Assembly: GCA_019925095.2 (NCBI GenBank)
Contig: CM034402.1
Location: 8,877,501-8,941,500, forward strand
DNA: 64,000 bases
DNA from: Dendrolimus kikuchii
Taxonomy: Eukaryota > Arthropoda > Insecta > Lepidoptera > Lasiocampidae
Direction: 5' to 3'
Of this stretch, positions 43,563 through 55,167 are shown piece by piece. The translations under genes were made by a program, and so were the position numbers. Position 1 is the stretch's first letter; the number at the start of each line of letters is the position of its first letter. The notes beneath the pieces are model-generated. The model was not told the DNA's origin, ran no database searches, and saw only the letters and a program-made list of their open reading frames with translations.

Positions 43563-44645
43563 ATACACCTAATGGATGACCTTAAGAACTTTGTTTACCA
43601 GCCGGCTGAAAAGCGAGAACACAAAATTAAACCAATATAATTTTCATCCATTACTCATTTATAAATTTTATCATTAAACAAGTTAAAGTTCGAGAACTCA
43701 TTACTGAAAGTTATGTAGAAAGTAATAATTGAGGTTAAACACAATTTACTTCGAAATTAGAAGAACTCGTTTCATAACTTTTTTTGTCATTCGTTTCACA
43801 ATACTCTACACTCGTTTCAGTAAGTTTCAGTTTATACGAATTGAAATAGCTTTTTTATGTTTGCTTGTAGGCAAAGTGGTAAACGAACCACCTGATGGTA
43901 GGTGTCTACCGTCGCCCATGGACATCTGCAACACTACGGGAGCCTGTGTTGCCTACCTCGTTGAGACTAAGTATCTGTGTACCCCCTTTTTAAAAAGCCC
44001 CAAAGCCCTTAGTTAATAAATGAGAATAGTAGAAATAACAAACATGTTATAATTACCTTTAAGTGTAGCATTGACTTCATCACCTTGTACGCCAGATGTC
44101 ATTAGGATGATTTTTTTGTTACTTTATATGGGTAATATCTATCGTAACTTACATACATACATATTGTCACGCCTCTTTCCTATTGGGGTAGAGTTAGGTA
44201 AAGAGGATGGATCTCCAACTGCTAAAATCCTGATAAATACTTATAACTTCATCAACTTTCATTAATCACTTCATACACACAACCTTATTTAAAGTGCTCT
44301 TTACCCTACTTCAAAATATCTTAAATTTGATCACGATGAGTATGTCGCGGTCAACCGGCGCCAAAACTACCACTCTCATTGCTGTCATAACAAGTATATA
44401 CTTGTTTTGTTTTTATTCATTCATTAACTTATTTTTTTTTTAATTCTGACACTGTAGATAAATGAAATTGATAAAAACTTATCAAGACTAGTTTTTGAGT
44501 TATTAGTTAAAAAAATGTTTTAATTAGAGATATTGCTATATTATCCAACCTGAAGAAAATCCCTTTCCATAAACTTCACTTTTATTAGGAGCTGACTTAA
44601 ACAGTGTGAAAGGTACTTAAAAAAAATTAACGATAACATTCATAT
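43563..44645. other. Intergenic with dispersed repeat fragments
   Basis: 43,868-43,985 (GGTAGGTGTCTACCGTCGCC, GCCTGTGTTGCCTACC) is a repeat-like segment with some blocks in common with Rep-300. 44,143-44,190 has a CATA run then TTGTCACGCCTCTTTCCTAT, resembling another LINE 3' end with a simple-repeat tail. No gene. Confidence 0.45.
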
Positions 44646-45123
44646 TGTTACAACTCGGGTCCCAACAAAAACAAAATCCACCTGCATATCTGAAACAAAG
44701 AACATTTATTACCCGTCGGCGTTTGAACTAATAACATTTAAATTATTTTATGGTCGTCTTCTTTTGTTTACTTATTGGCATACGGCCTATTGTGGTATTG
44801 TGATTATTAGCCTGGTGTTACGGATTTAAAGTACAAGCTGATTCTAGGAAATTCGGTCCACGCGGCCGGGCGGACATATTGCATCTGTGCAGTATAAAGC
44901 AATGGCCCGATTAAGGGAACAGGCAGTCGAGCGAGAACCACGATCAACGAACCCTAGTGACGGATTGCGCGTTTTATTGAATTAGGACCTTCTGCGTTAC
45001 GTTTGGATTTGTTGTATTCGGTTATATTTGTTGTACTTATGTTATACATGTTTTTATAGTTCTAATAAAAACTATAATAATTCCAACGGCATTTTAATTC
45101 GAGTCCCGCAACTCGTAATAACA
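44646..45123 (+). repeat. Solo-LTR-like repeat, long copy
   Basis: 478 bp from TGTTACAACTCGGGTCCCAA to GTCCCGCAACTCGTAATAACA: TG...CA ends, with the end segments also partly complementary. AATAAA-type and TATA-like stretches occur inside. It is in inverted orientation to 22,830-23,273. No internal gag/pol is nearby, so it is a solo LTR or a similar non-coding element. Confidence 0.7.
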
Positions 45124-45224
45124 TTTACATTGAATGTATCAATTTTATGATTACATGGATCACTGTTTTTACTACATCCACATCGAAAGAAGTGAACCGT
45201 GTATTATCTATGTATTAACAATCA

Positions 45225-45360
45225 AATATAATTTTGCTGTAATGCGTAGATTCAGTTTTTGTGGGAACTTGTATGTTTTTTTTTCTATGTGTGTAATATA
45301 ATTTTGCTGTAATGCGTACATTCTGTTTTTGCGGGAACTTCTATGTATTTTTATACGTTT
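45225..45360. repeat. 70-bp tandem duplication
   Basis: AATATAATTTTGCTGTAATG starts at 45,225 and again at 45,295; the two units share GCGTA(G/C)ATTC(A/T)GTTTTTG and GGGAACTT(G/C)TATG with a few differences. Confidence 0.8.
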
Positions 45361-46451
45361 TTGGTTTTCAAAAAAGGTTTAATACTACTTAAAAGTGAAA
45401 AATAGTTCTAGGATATTTATTCTTTTTAATAAAGAATTAGGAATGTGTGCTTTAAATCTCAACTGTTTAGTGAAATGCATCTATTCGAGCTGCCATAAAA
45501 ACTCGCTCGCATAGCGTCCGTAAAACCCTACAATTTGGCTGAAGCTTTTATTTTAAACTTTGAATACTAATGAACACCTGACACTGGCTGGATAGACAAA
45601 TCGTGCAGAGCGAAATTTAAAGATAAGAAAAAAGATGCGTAGAGTAACGCCGTAGCCGCTGTAACTCGTACCTCGTAGCTGAGTGCCCCCTCTTCGCACA
45701 TGCATTATATATTGTCCTTTTTGTTAGTTTTCTATAATAATATGTTACTTTCCATTCTTTTACCGTAACATGTATCAGAACATATAAGTACTGCGTAAGT
45801 GTATATATATAACACTTACGTAGGTGTGTGGCGCTGGCCACAACTAATATTCTTAAGAATATTAATAAAAAATAGGCCTTGCCGTTGTCATTGCTTTTCA
45901 ACAATCAACTGGAGTTTTATTTTGTTTCAATTAACAAATTATTTTTAGTCGGGATATCCTTGCCCACAGGTGAAGCAGGGACATAAGTTAAATATTTAAT
46001 TAATTCTATAATTGTGAGAAAAGTTATCAAATAATTTGAATTTTAATTCAAAAGCTTTACTACTACTTACTATCTAATTTAAAATCACGTATTTAAGTAC
46101 TAAGTGAAACTTTAGATGTCTTAGTACCTAAGATGCATAGAATTTAATATCTTCTTTTCAAAAGTAAAAAGATATTGACAACTGAAATGGAAAACCCTTG
46201 TCTTAGCAATAACAATCGGTATAGACTTGGTAATTTGATATTTTACGAAGTTAATTCTCTTTGAAGAATTTAAATGAGTATTATACAATTTCGAGTCTTA
46301 GTTGATTTGAAAGACTAGAACTTTTTTAAGGTTTAGTAGCTATATAAAAAATAAAAAAAATAAGGGATGTTTGTTGCCTGTATGATGAAAATCACTCAAC
46401 TATGACGAAACGGAAAATATGTTGCGCTTAATCTGTATCTATCTTTTTTTT
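45361..46451. other. AT-rich intergenic, no gene seen
   Basis: A 95-codon minus-strand frame (45,617-45,904) has no recognised domain. No RNA gene or repeat is identified. Confidence 0.4.
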
Positions 46452-46755
46452 TTATTGCAGGAGCTCAGCAGACAGGCAGACGGCCCACTTGATGGATAGC
46501 GGTTACCATCGCCTATAGACATTTGAAACACCAAAGGTGCTACAAATGCGCTGCTGTTCTCTTAAGGGAGACTGGAACCTGGTCACTAATGCCGGAACAC
46601 AAATCAAGGTTGTTATGGCGACATACTTTAGACCAGGGGTGGTAGCCATCCAGTCGGGCAAATACCCTACCACCTGGCTGTGGGTTGTTTTGTCGCCTCT
46701 TACGACAGGCCGCCCGGCCGCAGGAAATTGTATTCTTTCTCCGTTCCTGCACGGA
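46452..46755 (-). repeat. Rep-300, full-length reversed copy
   Basis: TTTTTATTGCAGGAGCTCAG at the left, then CACCAAAGGTGCTACAAATG, GGAGACTGGAACCTGGTCAC, TAGACCAGGGGTGGTAGCCA, GGCCGCCCGGCCGCAGGAAA and CCGTTCCTGCACGGATGGAC. This is one of the best-preserved copies. Confidence 0.9.
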
Positions 46756-46869
46756 TGGACTATCTATCTTATAGTAAATCTGTAAAAATGGTTCCAGTTT
46801 GTAGAATGCATTTAGAAATGTAAAAAAATAAGAGAGCGTAATTCGGACCAGGAGATTCCATAAATGCAG

Positions 46870-47250
46870 TTTTTAAAATTTTTGTCTGTCCGTCTGTTAG
46901 AGCATCACGTGAAAACTACTGAACGGATTTAAATGAAACTTGATACAGAGCTAGCTTATAGCTCGGGTCGTAACTTAGAATACGTTTTATCCCGATAAAT
47001 GATGTCGCCTCCGTGGGATAAACAAAAATAGCGAAAAAGATGGCACTGCGATCGCATCTTTTTTGGAAACTACTGAACGTATATAAATAGAACTCGACAT
47101 AGTACATAGTAGCTCATAAGCCGAGTTAACACTTAGGATACTTTCTTTCCCAATAAATAATGTCGTTTCCATGAAATAACAAATTAACACGGATTAACAA
47201 AATAGATGGCACTGCAATCGAATTTTTTCCAATTCGTAACAAATACCTAC
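46870..47250. repeat. CTAG-type repeat remnants, internally repeated
   Basis: Repeated modules GAAAACTACTGAACGGATTT / GGAAACTACTGAACGTATAT and CTTATAGCTCGGGTC / CATAAGCCGAGTTAAC, each followed by CGTTTTATCCCGATAAATGA or TTTCTTTCCCAATAAATAAT, show two or three tandem modules. Similar modules lie at 54,080-54,360 and 54,580-54,750. Confidence 0.5.
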
Positions 47251-47340
47251 GTTGTCATAAACAACATCTCGTTTATTGTATTACTTCAAATCTGATTGGC
47301 TACGACTTGCCTCTGTGTCGCTGTACTATATACTTTTTTT

Positions 47341-47773
47341 TACATACATACATACATAACTTCACGCCAGTTCCCTTGCGGGGTAGGCACGAACAACAGA
47401 GCGCCATTTAGGCGTATTCTTACACACCTCACTTGCTTCTTTGACATTCATAACTCTTGTCATGCACGCTCGTCTGTTCTTAAGGCTCCTGACATCACCT
47501 TCTGCTAGTACACGATCAATTTGATCATGGAAGGTGTGTCGTGGCCTTCCACGACTTCTGCATCCATCCACTTTTGCATTGTATATCTGTTTAGTCCTTC
47601 TTTCATCATGCATTCTTTCCACATGCCCGAACCACCGGAGCATTCCTTTCCTTACCTTCACCCCGACACTCTCTTTCAGACCAACTCTCTTTTTTACTTC
47701 GGTATTACGAACGCGATCCGCGAGCGTCGCTCCGCAATTTTGCGCAGTGCTCGCATCTCGACCGCGTTTACTC
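47341..47773 (-). pseudogene. RTE-like LINE (family R) 3' end, longest copy
   Basis: On the minus strand an open frame of 99 codons (47,661-47,362) encodes KVRKGMLRWFGHVERMHDER, KQIYNAKVDGCRSRGRPRHT, DQIDRVLAEGDVRSLKNRRA and ends AYPARELA before a (TATG)n tail. An upstream frame includes LADRVRNTEVKKRVGLKESV. The TACTTTTTTT at its left and right ends is a possible target duplication. It abuts the A-tail of the next Rep-300 copy. Confidence 0.88.
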
Positions 47774-47900
47774 TACTTTTTTTTTATTGCAGGAATTCAG
47801 CAGACAGGCAGACGGCCCACTTGATGGAAAGCGGTTACCATCGCCTATGGACATTTGCAACACCAAAGGTGCTACAAATGTGCTGCTGCTCTCTTAAGGG
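47774..47900 (-). repeat. Rep-300, truncated copy
   Basis: It runs from the T-run and ATTGCAGGAATTCAGCAGAC to TGCTGCTGCTCTCTTAAGGG, where homology stops. Confidence 0.82.
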
Positions 47901-47967
47901 AACTGAACTGTTATTGTGGTGAACTTAGTATCAAAAAACAGTAAAGATTTGGATAAAACACCTATAA

Positions 47968-48115
47968 GTCGTGCGCAGGTTTGCCAATGGTCGCCCTTCC
48001 CGCTTCTCACGACTGGGACCGAGGCTTGTCTAAATAGTACTAAGAACTAGACGACCGCTGGTCGCGGTTATGAGAGGCGGGAGGGGTTTTCGTCGGCAAA
48101 CTTTCTGTGTACGAC
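47968..48115. mobile_element. Foldback MITE, family M4, copy 2
   Basis: Ends GTCGTGCGCAGGTTTGCCAA and CGGCAAACTTTCTGTGTACGAC are inverted repeats. The core GAGGCTTGTCTAAATAGTAC corresponds to the core of the 40,711 copy in opposite orientation. Confidence 0.75.
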
Positions 48116-48468
48116 TTATAATTAAATGTGTATATATGGAACATAGCTACTAACTAGGGTTTTTCACGCGGCGTAGCTGCGGGGAAAACTCTAGTAATAT
48201 AATAAGTCTATTTAGCATGAACACACACACACATTACTATAAAATTAGTGGGCACCTATTTAGTTTTTAGCCACGGCGTGGAGCACTGGTGACCTGTAAT
48301 ACAGATCTGCACAGATCTACAATAGGCACCAGTCTCCCACAACAGATAATTATTATTTGTAAATTGTTGTGAGAAAATAAATAAAGATTCTATTCTATTC
48401 TGTATTTTGCACGTTGGTTGTGAACCTTTACCTTTTTACTATGTCAGTTTTAAACATAACTTGATCTA

Positions 48469-48880
48469 GTGTGGGATGCTACTTGTGTCGACAGTCTGGC
48501 GGCGTCGCATCTTTTAAGTACGTGCGCTACCGCCGATTCTGCTGCAGCCAAACAGGAGACCCTCAAGCGCCGCAAATATGCCGCCATTGGAAATGTTTAC
48601 ACATTTGCGGCATTTGAAATGGAAACTCTGGGCCCGTGGGGTCCGAACGCTCTAAAGCACTAGATGTCGCCAACCATTTAGTAGATGTCACACGAGACCA
48701 GAAGGCCGACGTCTATTTTGTTATTTATTTAGTTTTAGTTATTAATATAGTATAGTTTGTAGTTTACATTTAATTTTATATTGAATTTTTAATTACTAAA
48801 TCTATATACATTTTCGCAAAAAGAAATTTGGGTCGTCGTCGCCATACTATTGTGGCGAATAAAGCCTGATTTCCTTCGCT
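48469..48880 (+). pseudogene. LINE reverse transcriptase C-terminal remnant with 3' UTR
   Basis: The frame 48,469-48,663 reads VWDATCVDSLAASHLLSTCA, ETLKRRKYAAIGNVYTFAAF, EMETLGPWGPNALKH and stops. This WDATCVDTLA...ETLGPWG pattern is a hallmark of the C-terminal tail of a widespread arthropod non-LTR reverse transcriptase. The expected residues after it are replaced by stops. An AT-rich 3' part ends with GGCGAATAAAGCCTG. The clade is uncertain. Confidence 0.75.
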
Positions 48881-49048
48881 CACTGGCTAGTAGTAAAGCC
48901 AGACTGGTTGTTGACTTGACAACTGTCAACAGACATTCTGAGAGTAAGTCAAGGTGTAAAATATATTATTTAAATCATACTTAATCTAATTATGTAGTAC
49001 AGTAGTAGTAGCACAGAAAAAGAATACTATGATTGTTTTGGTTATGTA

Positions 49049-50763
49049 CAGTCGCGGTATGAAAAGGTTCGTCAGTTTTCAAATTGATTCATTTAAAGTT
49101 CCGTGAGCACATGTAACTTTGGTAAATATGCATAAACACGGAACCTGAAAATTACGCATTTTTTTGTATTCAAAGACTTTACATATGGTTTGCTATGGTA
49201 TAATAACGACACTAAAATTATCGGTAAGCTATCATTTAGACAACATATTAATAAACAATACAATTAATTACGAAATACATGCATTACATCGATAGAAATA
49301 ATGTTCAATTTTAGCGTGACGACTTACCTACTAATTATAATAAAAACACAATTACTTTCATTTTGGGATTAGTCTTCAAATGTAACATATATGACATGAT
49401 CAAAATAATGAATAATTATAAAATCAAATATTACGGCATTGCTAAAAAAACCACAACAATTTGTAAGTAAAACATCAGATTAATAATATTCAGAGACAAA
49501 GTTTTTACCTCACTTTGCTAAATGTCATACAAAGGAACTAAATCCATACAGCATGAATATCAATATTATTCAATCAAACTGAACATCTTTGAATGACATG
49601 AAAATACGAAATTTTAGATTATTCACATTATAGTGATTGAGATAATTATTATATTTTTATAGTTTGTATATATAATTACCGACAACATGCAATGCCAATG
49701 TTAGACAAACAATATATAGGTGTGAGGGGTGTTCGAAGGTTATGACAAGGACCGTGGGTTAGGTTAGGTTATCTGCAGACCAATGCCCATGAGCCGAGCG
49801 ATCGAAGCGAGCGTGCCGCGGCAGTGGCCGGCGAGTGTTAAAACCAACTTTAAAATTTATTTGAATTATCAACGACTAAATGGAAACCAGTCGGTTCTGC
49901 CAGCCTGGCTTTGGTCCAAAGATAACCTAACTTAACCCACTGTACCTGTCACTGGTTACACCTTCGACCACCCCTTACAACTATACTTTGTTCTGCTAAC
50001 ATTGGTATTTCATGTAGTCGGTAATTATATATAAGTATACAAACTAGAAAAACATATTAATTATCTTAGTTACAATAATGTGAAAAATCTAAAATTCCAT
50101 ACTTTCATGTCATTCAATGATCTTCAGATTGATTGAATAATATTGATATTCATGCTGTATGGATTTAGTGTCTTTGCCTTACAAGTAGCAAAGTGAAGTA
50201 AAAACTTTGTCTCTTAATATTATTAATCTGAGGTTTCACCTACAAATTACAAAATATGGTGGTTTTTTAGCAATGCCGAAATATTTGATTTTATAATGAT
50301 TAATTATTTAGGTCATGTTATATATGTTACATTTGCAGACTAATCCCGAAATTAAATAAGTGGTTGTGTTTTTACTACAACTAGGTGACTCGTGACGCTA
50401 AAATTGAACATTATTTTTATAGATATGACGCAGGTTTTTAACGTAATTAATTGTATTGTTTATTATTTTTTTTACCTAAATGACGGTTTTCCGATAATTT
50501 TAGTGTTCTTATTATACCATAGCAAACCATATTTATAATCTTTAAATACAAATACAATTGTTTAGAGATGTAAAACCTTTTTATTGGTTTTAATATTTAA
50601 GATAAGCGTGGTGATTATATCCTCTTTGCTTCTGATATTAAAACTATTGCTAATCTCAGTGTCCGTCAACATTACAATTTTAAAAATGTTAGCGGTACTG
50701 TTCCTTGTACTCGTGCAAGCAAAAATCGACATTAAGGTGACGAACCTTTTCATACCGCGACTG
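49049..50763. mobile_element. 1.7-kb foldback element with long inverted arms
   Basis: The ends are perfect 26-bp inverted repeats starting CAGTCGCGGTATGAAAAGGT (right end complementary, finishing at 50,763). Inside, roughly 49,160-49,790 and 49,900-50,540 are long, largely matching inverted arms, e.g. GATTAATAATATTCAGAGAC against GTCTCTTAATATTATTAATC. A GC-rich spacer of ~110 bp (49,793-49,905) lies between them. The arms just inside the 26-bp ends do not match, so one side has an indel or replacement. No open frame encodes a transposase. A transcript would fold into a long hairpin. Confidence 0.85.
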
Positions 50764-53433
50764 AACATATCAAATGCAAATTTCATATTATAAATGTGGG
50801 CTATTGTATTCAATGAACGACCCGTCACATTGAATTAAAGGTTAACATTTTTTGCAGAGTACATATTCATACGGGGACTGTGGAGTATTGTTGATCAGAT
50901 CTTGAAAATACATAACGAAATTCCTTAGCTTCTTCAACAAAATCTATAAGTGCCGAGGTATTAGTTCCCAGGACATCAAAATTGTGTGCCCCACTTCACC
51001 CCTATAACTGTCATATTATAAGGTGGCACAAATTCTCAAAATAGTTTGAATAATATTTTTATGAATATTAATCATTGAGTAATTTTTGTGTGGGTTATTA
51101 TTTATTAAATATTTTGTATGACTCCGATATCAAATAATGAAAACGCGGGAACTTTTGTCACTTCTACCGAAACCATGGTTCTCCGCGGAGTGCCAAGCAC
51201 TCATGCAGTTTATTTAAACATGTACATTTCATTTATTTTTCAACCTAATATCTGGAAAGTAAATATAGAACAATTTACTCGAAAACACACCATCTAAAGA
51301 TTGTATGGCGAAGTTGCTTCGCAGATAAGTTACCTTGGACGGCGCTCGTTTACCACCGAGTCTGGGGAAGATTTATTCACAAAACGTAAGGTAAAAGAAT
51401 ATTACAATTTCACAGATATACGTTACACCTGGCGTGAGTGACGTGAACACTTAGAACTCACTTAATATCGCGGTCCGGGAATGGATTTTCTATTTACTTA
51501 AACCGGCTTTATTTGACTTAATAAAAGTTGGAGCTATTTAAAATGTTATTCGTATATAAAATGCATAGCATATATGATGCTTTTAAGCTCCCATAACCAT
51601 TTTGCTAAAATCAGAATCCTTGTCTCATCTCCGTCCTCATCTGACGCCCGTATATCTGTAGAGAGCTGTCAATATGTTTCACAACTACTTTTCTCAGATA
51701 TTATTGGTTTTAAATAATTGAATTCTTAGTCCCTCAACGCATAATATATTTAAATCGCGAAGTATTTTTTTAATAAAAACAAAACTGATTTCAGTCTAAA
51801 AAACAAAAAAAAAATATTTAACCGACTTCTTTCTACATCTTGAAGTCGGTGCCACATAAAACTTAAATATTACTATATTTTTTTGTTACTAGCCTCGCCG
51901 AAATTGCTGAAACTAGGTTATCCACAAGCAAATACCAAGTTACCTGGGCGGACCATACCTAAGTTCTTAAGCGAAGCAGTACTTCAAAATTTCGAAGTTT
52001 GCACAACAGGAGAGCACCATTACGATCTTAGTAGAGCTCATCTGAAACGGCACGCTGCACTTCAAACGTACTTTGTCCAAGACATCGATTTATAAACTTA
52101 GTACTTGTTCTGCTTTCAAAGGATTTGAAGGCAGTCGAAAAACAAATACTGACTTGGTTCCTTGAATGTGTTTTTTTGTTATTGCACATTATAAAAAAAC
52201 ATCACAGTAAAAATCTGAAAAGTACATGTTAGTCTACATACAAAAGGTTTCGCAGAAGTAAGTTTTTATGATTTGACTAGAAAACCTTAAGAAATATTTA
52301 TATGAGAATACCCCAATTTCAAAAACTTCTTGACGTCTTGTTTTAAACTACCAACTAACTTTTTTTACAATTAACATTAAGTGGAATAATGGTTCATAAA
52401 ATAGAGGGTGGGATCACAATGTTTATGGCTTTAAAAAAGACTATCTCGCTAGGTATAAAAAAAACCTTTCCTTTTTAATACCCCACATGAATATGTACAT
52501 TGAAAAAAATATTTTCAACCTTTAATTACTTATGGCAAAGGTCAGTACGAGTTGCGGTCGTGGTCAAAGTCAAACGGAATCATCGATTAGTACATAATAA
52601 TTACGTGGTGCTCGAGATACCTACGCATCCATTTCGCAAAAGTTCAGATAGGATAATGAAACAAAGTTAAACACCACGCATGCGAAGATCTATGGCAATA
52701 ATAAAAGTTACTAAAAAAAAAAGGCCCGGAATAATACTTGAAAGAATATTGCTCCACTAAACAGGAAATCGAAATACAAAACGCCTTAACTAAATCAAAA
52801 ACAATGTTGCGGTAGTGCAAATATCGCAACGGCACCGCAGTAAGCGAAAATCATTTCTCACACAACGGGTTAATAAGGCGCACCCTCAACCCGGTTGCAG
52901 CACATCAGTAATTGCGTTCTAAGCATTCAGCCTTTGAGCTTTTGCCATTGTTCAAATGGCAATGGTTTCCCCTCTTTATTATTATTTCTGTCGAAAACAT
53001 TCCGCCGATCGCGCTCGACTTTGCGCCAACAATACATATTTTTGGAACTCTCCATTTGTATTCCAATATTCGCGGGATATTGTTCTTGCTAGTTCTTTGT
53101 TCCCGGTTCTATTCCAATAAATACACAATTATTAATTATTCTCTTGTGGACTATTTTCAACATGTAATATTTGGTCTGTTGCTTTAGAAGTTATATTCCT
53201 GTTATAATATAATAATTTTGAAATGAAGTTCGATTTATGCGATTTCGGAGTAATTTTAGCAAAAACTGAATCCTTTTATTTTATTACGTCCGCGTCCGTT
53301 CATCTGTCGGTATTTTTTTAAGTAACTATGAGGTCTATAATAATGTGTAAAATTTGCCAGGAGGGTGTATACTATATGGCATTCCACAATAGTGGAACAA
53401 ATAAAATATACAGGTGACCACCATATTATATAA
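50764..53433. other. Intergenic, no convincing gene
   Basis: The stretch is AT-rich with an ACCGACTTCTTTCTACATCT repeat fragment at 51,770-51,865 (as at 1310-1400). The 70-codon frame 51,883-52,095 and the 91-codon frame 52,912-53,187 have no recognised domain and no splice or start context that would support them. Confidence 0.4.
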
Positions 53434-53690
53434 CATACATACATACATAACTTCACGCCAGTTCCCTTGCGGGGTACGCACGAACAACAGAGTGCCATTT
53501 AGGCTTATTCTTACACACCTCACTTGCCTCTTTGACATTCATAACTCTTGTCATGCAAGCTCGTCTGTTCTTAAGGCTCCTGACATCACCTTCTGCTAGT
53601 ACACGATCAATTTGATCATGGAAGGTGTGTCGTGGCCTTCCACGACTTCTGCATCCATCCACTTTTGCATTGTATATCTGTTTAGTCATT
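53434..53690 (-). pseudogene. RTE-like LINE (family R) 3' end
   Basis: The minus-strand frame (53,689-53,453) covers TKQIYNAKVDGCRSRGRPRH to AYPARELA, then a TATG tail. The flanks carry a 12-bp target-site duplication, CATATTATATAA (53,422-53,433 and 53,691-53,702). It is strongly 5' truncated. Confidence 0.9.
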
Positions 53691-53702
53691 CATATTATAT
53701 AA

Positions 53703-55167
53703 AACCCATATTATTACCATCCTATTTTACGGACACAGTATAAAGCTTAAGTGTGATTTCAATATAGATACACTGCGACTCTGATAATTACACCACATTT
53801 ATTTCACCTTTAGAGAGAACTTAGAGAAAGTTGTATCTGAGAGAGAGGGTCCCAAAATTAGTGGTACAGTAACCCCTGAGGATTGATTTTTTTTGTACTA
53901 CATATGCAGTACATAAGAAAACACCCATATCTACTGGGTGTACATACGTTAGTCACGTCATTCAATTCATTTTTTATTTAATTAACATCCAAACTTATTA
54001 AAAATGTATGTCTCTCAAATTTTTGAATTATGAGGTACAAAATCCTTATTAATCCCTGTTAATATTATAAATGCGAAAGTAACTCTGTCTGTCTATTCCA
54101 TTTTCCAGAAAAACTATTGGTCCTATTTGGCTGAAACTCAGTATATATATAATTTTTTTTGAAGCCGAGGATGAACATAGGATACTTTTTACCCCGAAAA
54201 ATGGAATAGTTTCCGGGATAAAAATATATTTGTCTTTCTATTTATTATGTTTCCACGGAAAACCTATTGGGCCGATTTGACTGAAATTCGGTATATGTAG
54301 TTTTAATACCGAGGGTGGACAAGGGATACTTTCATGCCGGATAATGGGATAGATTTATATAAAGGTTATCCCAGAAAGTGGGATAGGTTTGGTTTTGTTG
54401 CTATTTTCGTCATTGTTGTTATTTCGGTCGTTTGTGTAGTTATGTAATTTACAGATAGATAAACGGGGATAGATAAATAAAACGAAAACGAGTTGAAATG
54501 GGGGATGAAAGTTTGTATGGGAAAACAATAATTTCAAAGTTTATACATATAAAAAATCATCATCTATAAAAAAAATGCGCTAGTAACTCTATCTGTTTGT
54601 AAAGCTTGCACAGAAAAACTACTAGGAGTGCCGGAACGGTTTCGCTGTACGTAATTTTGATTTAAATGTAGTTTTAATACCGAAAATGGAGTTAGATATA
54701 CTTTTCATCCCAGGAGATGGGATAGTTTGAGATATAAATTGAAGTGAATCTTCCAGGGGCAAATACATAAAAATGTAAGACAATGTAACCGGCTCTTTAA
54801 ACAAGTGACACACATATATTGTAGTTTGTTAAACTCTAGTTGTGAATGAAAGTGGCAGAAACTTCAGAATAATGAAAATCAAATTACTGCACTTAACTGT
54901 TAAAACATATTTGTATTATGATCTTAAGAAAATATAATAGTTATCTATTTAAGTCATAATAGTTAAACATCTATAAAACATCATTTCATCAATTATCCAT
55001 TTTGAAATTTATTTAACTTAAACAAATCTTAGTTCAAACTATATTATCTTTGAAAGATAATATTCCATTACTATAAATAAAAGAAAATAGTATTAATATT
55101 AACACAATGTTTATTTTTAGTCAATTACAATAATAAATCTACAACTAAACAATCTAATTCTATAAAC
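53703..55167. other. Repeat-rich 3' flank of OXA1L
   Basis: 54,050-54,360 holds modules GAAAGTAACTCTGTCTGTCT, GAAAAACTATTGGTCCTATT and CATAGGATACTTTTTACCCC, repeated as CGGAAAACCTATTGGGCCGA and AAGGGATACTTTCATGCCGG; 54,580-54,750 is a third degenerate module. These are CTAG-type repeat bodies. A TTTATT at 55,110-55,115 gives AATAAA on the minus strand, about 55 bp past the OXA1L stop, a likely polyadenylation signal. Confidence 0.5.

Noticed and set aside
49754..49775. TTAGG-like run (GGTTAGGTTAGGTTA) suggesting insect telomeric repeat
   Set aside because: Only about three units inside the inner edge of a foldback arm, with a matching degenerate complement on the other arm. It is part of that element, not a telomeric array.
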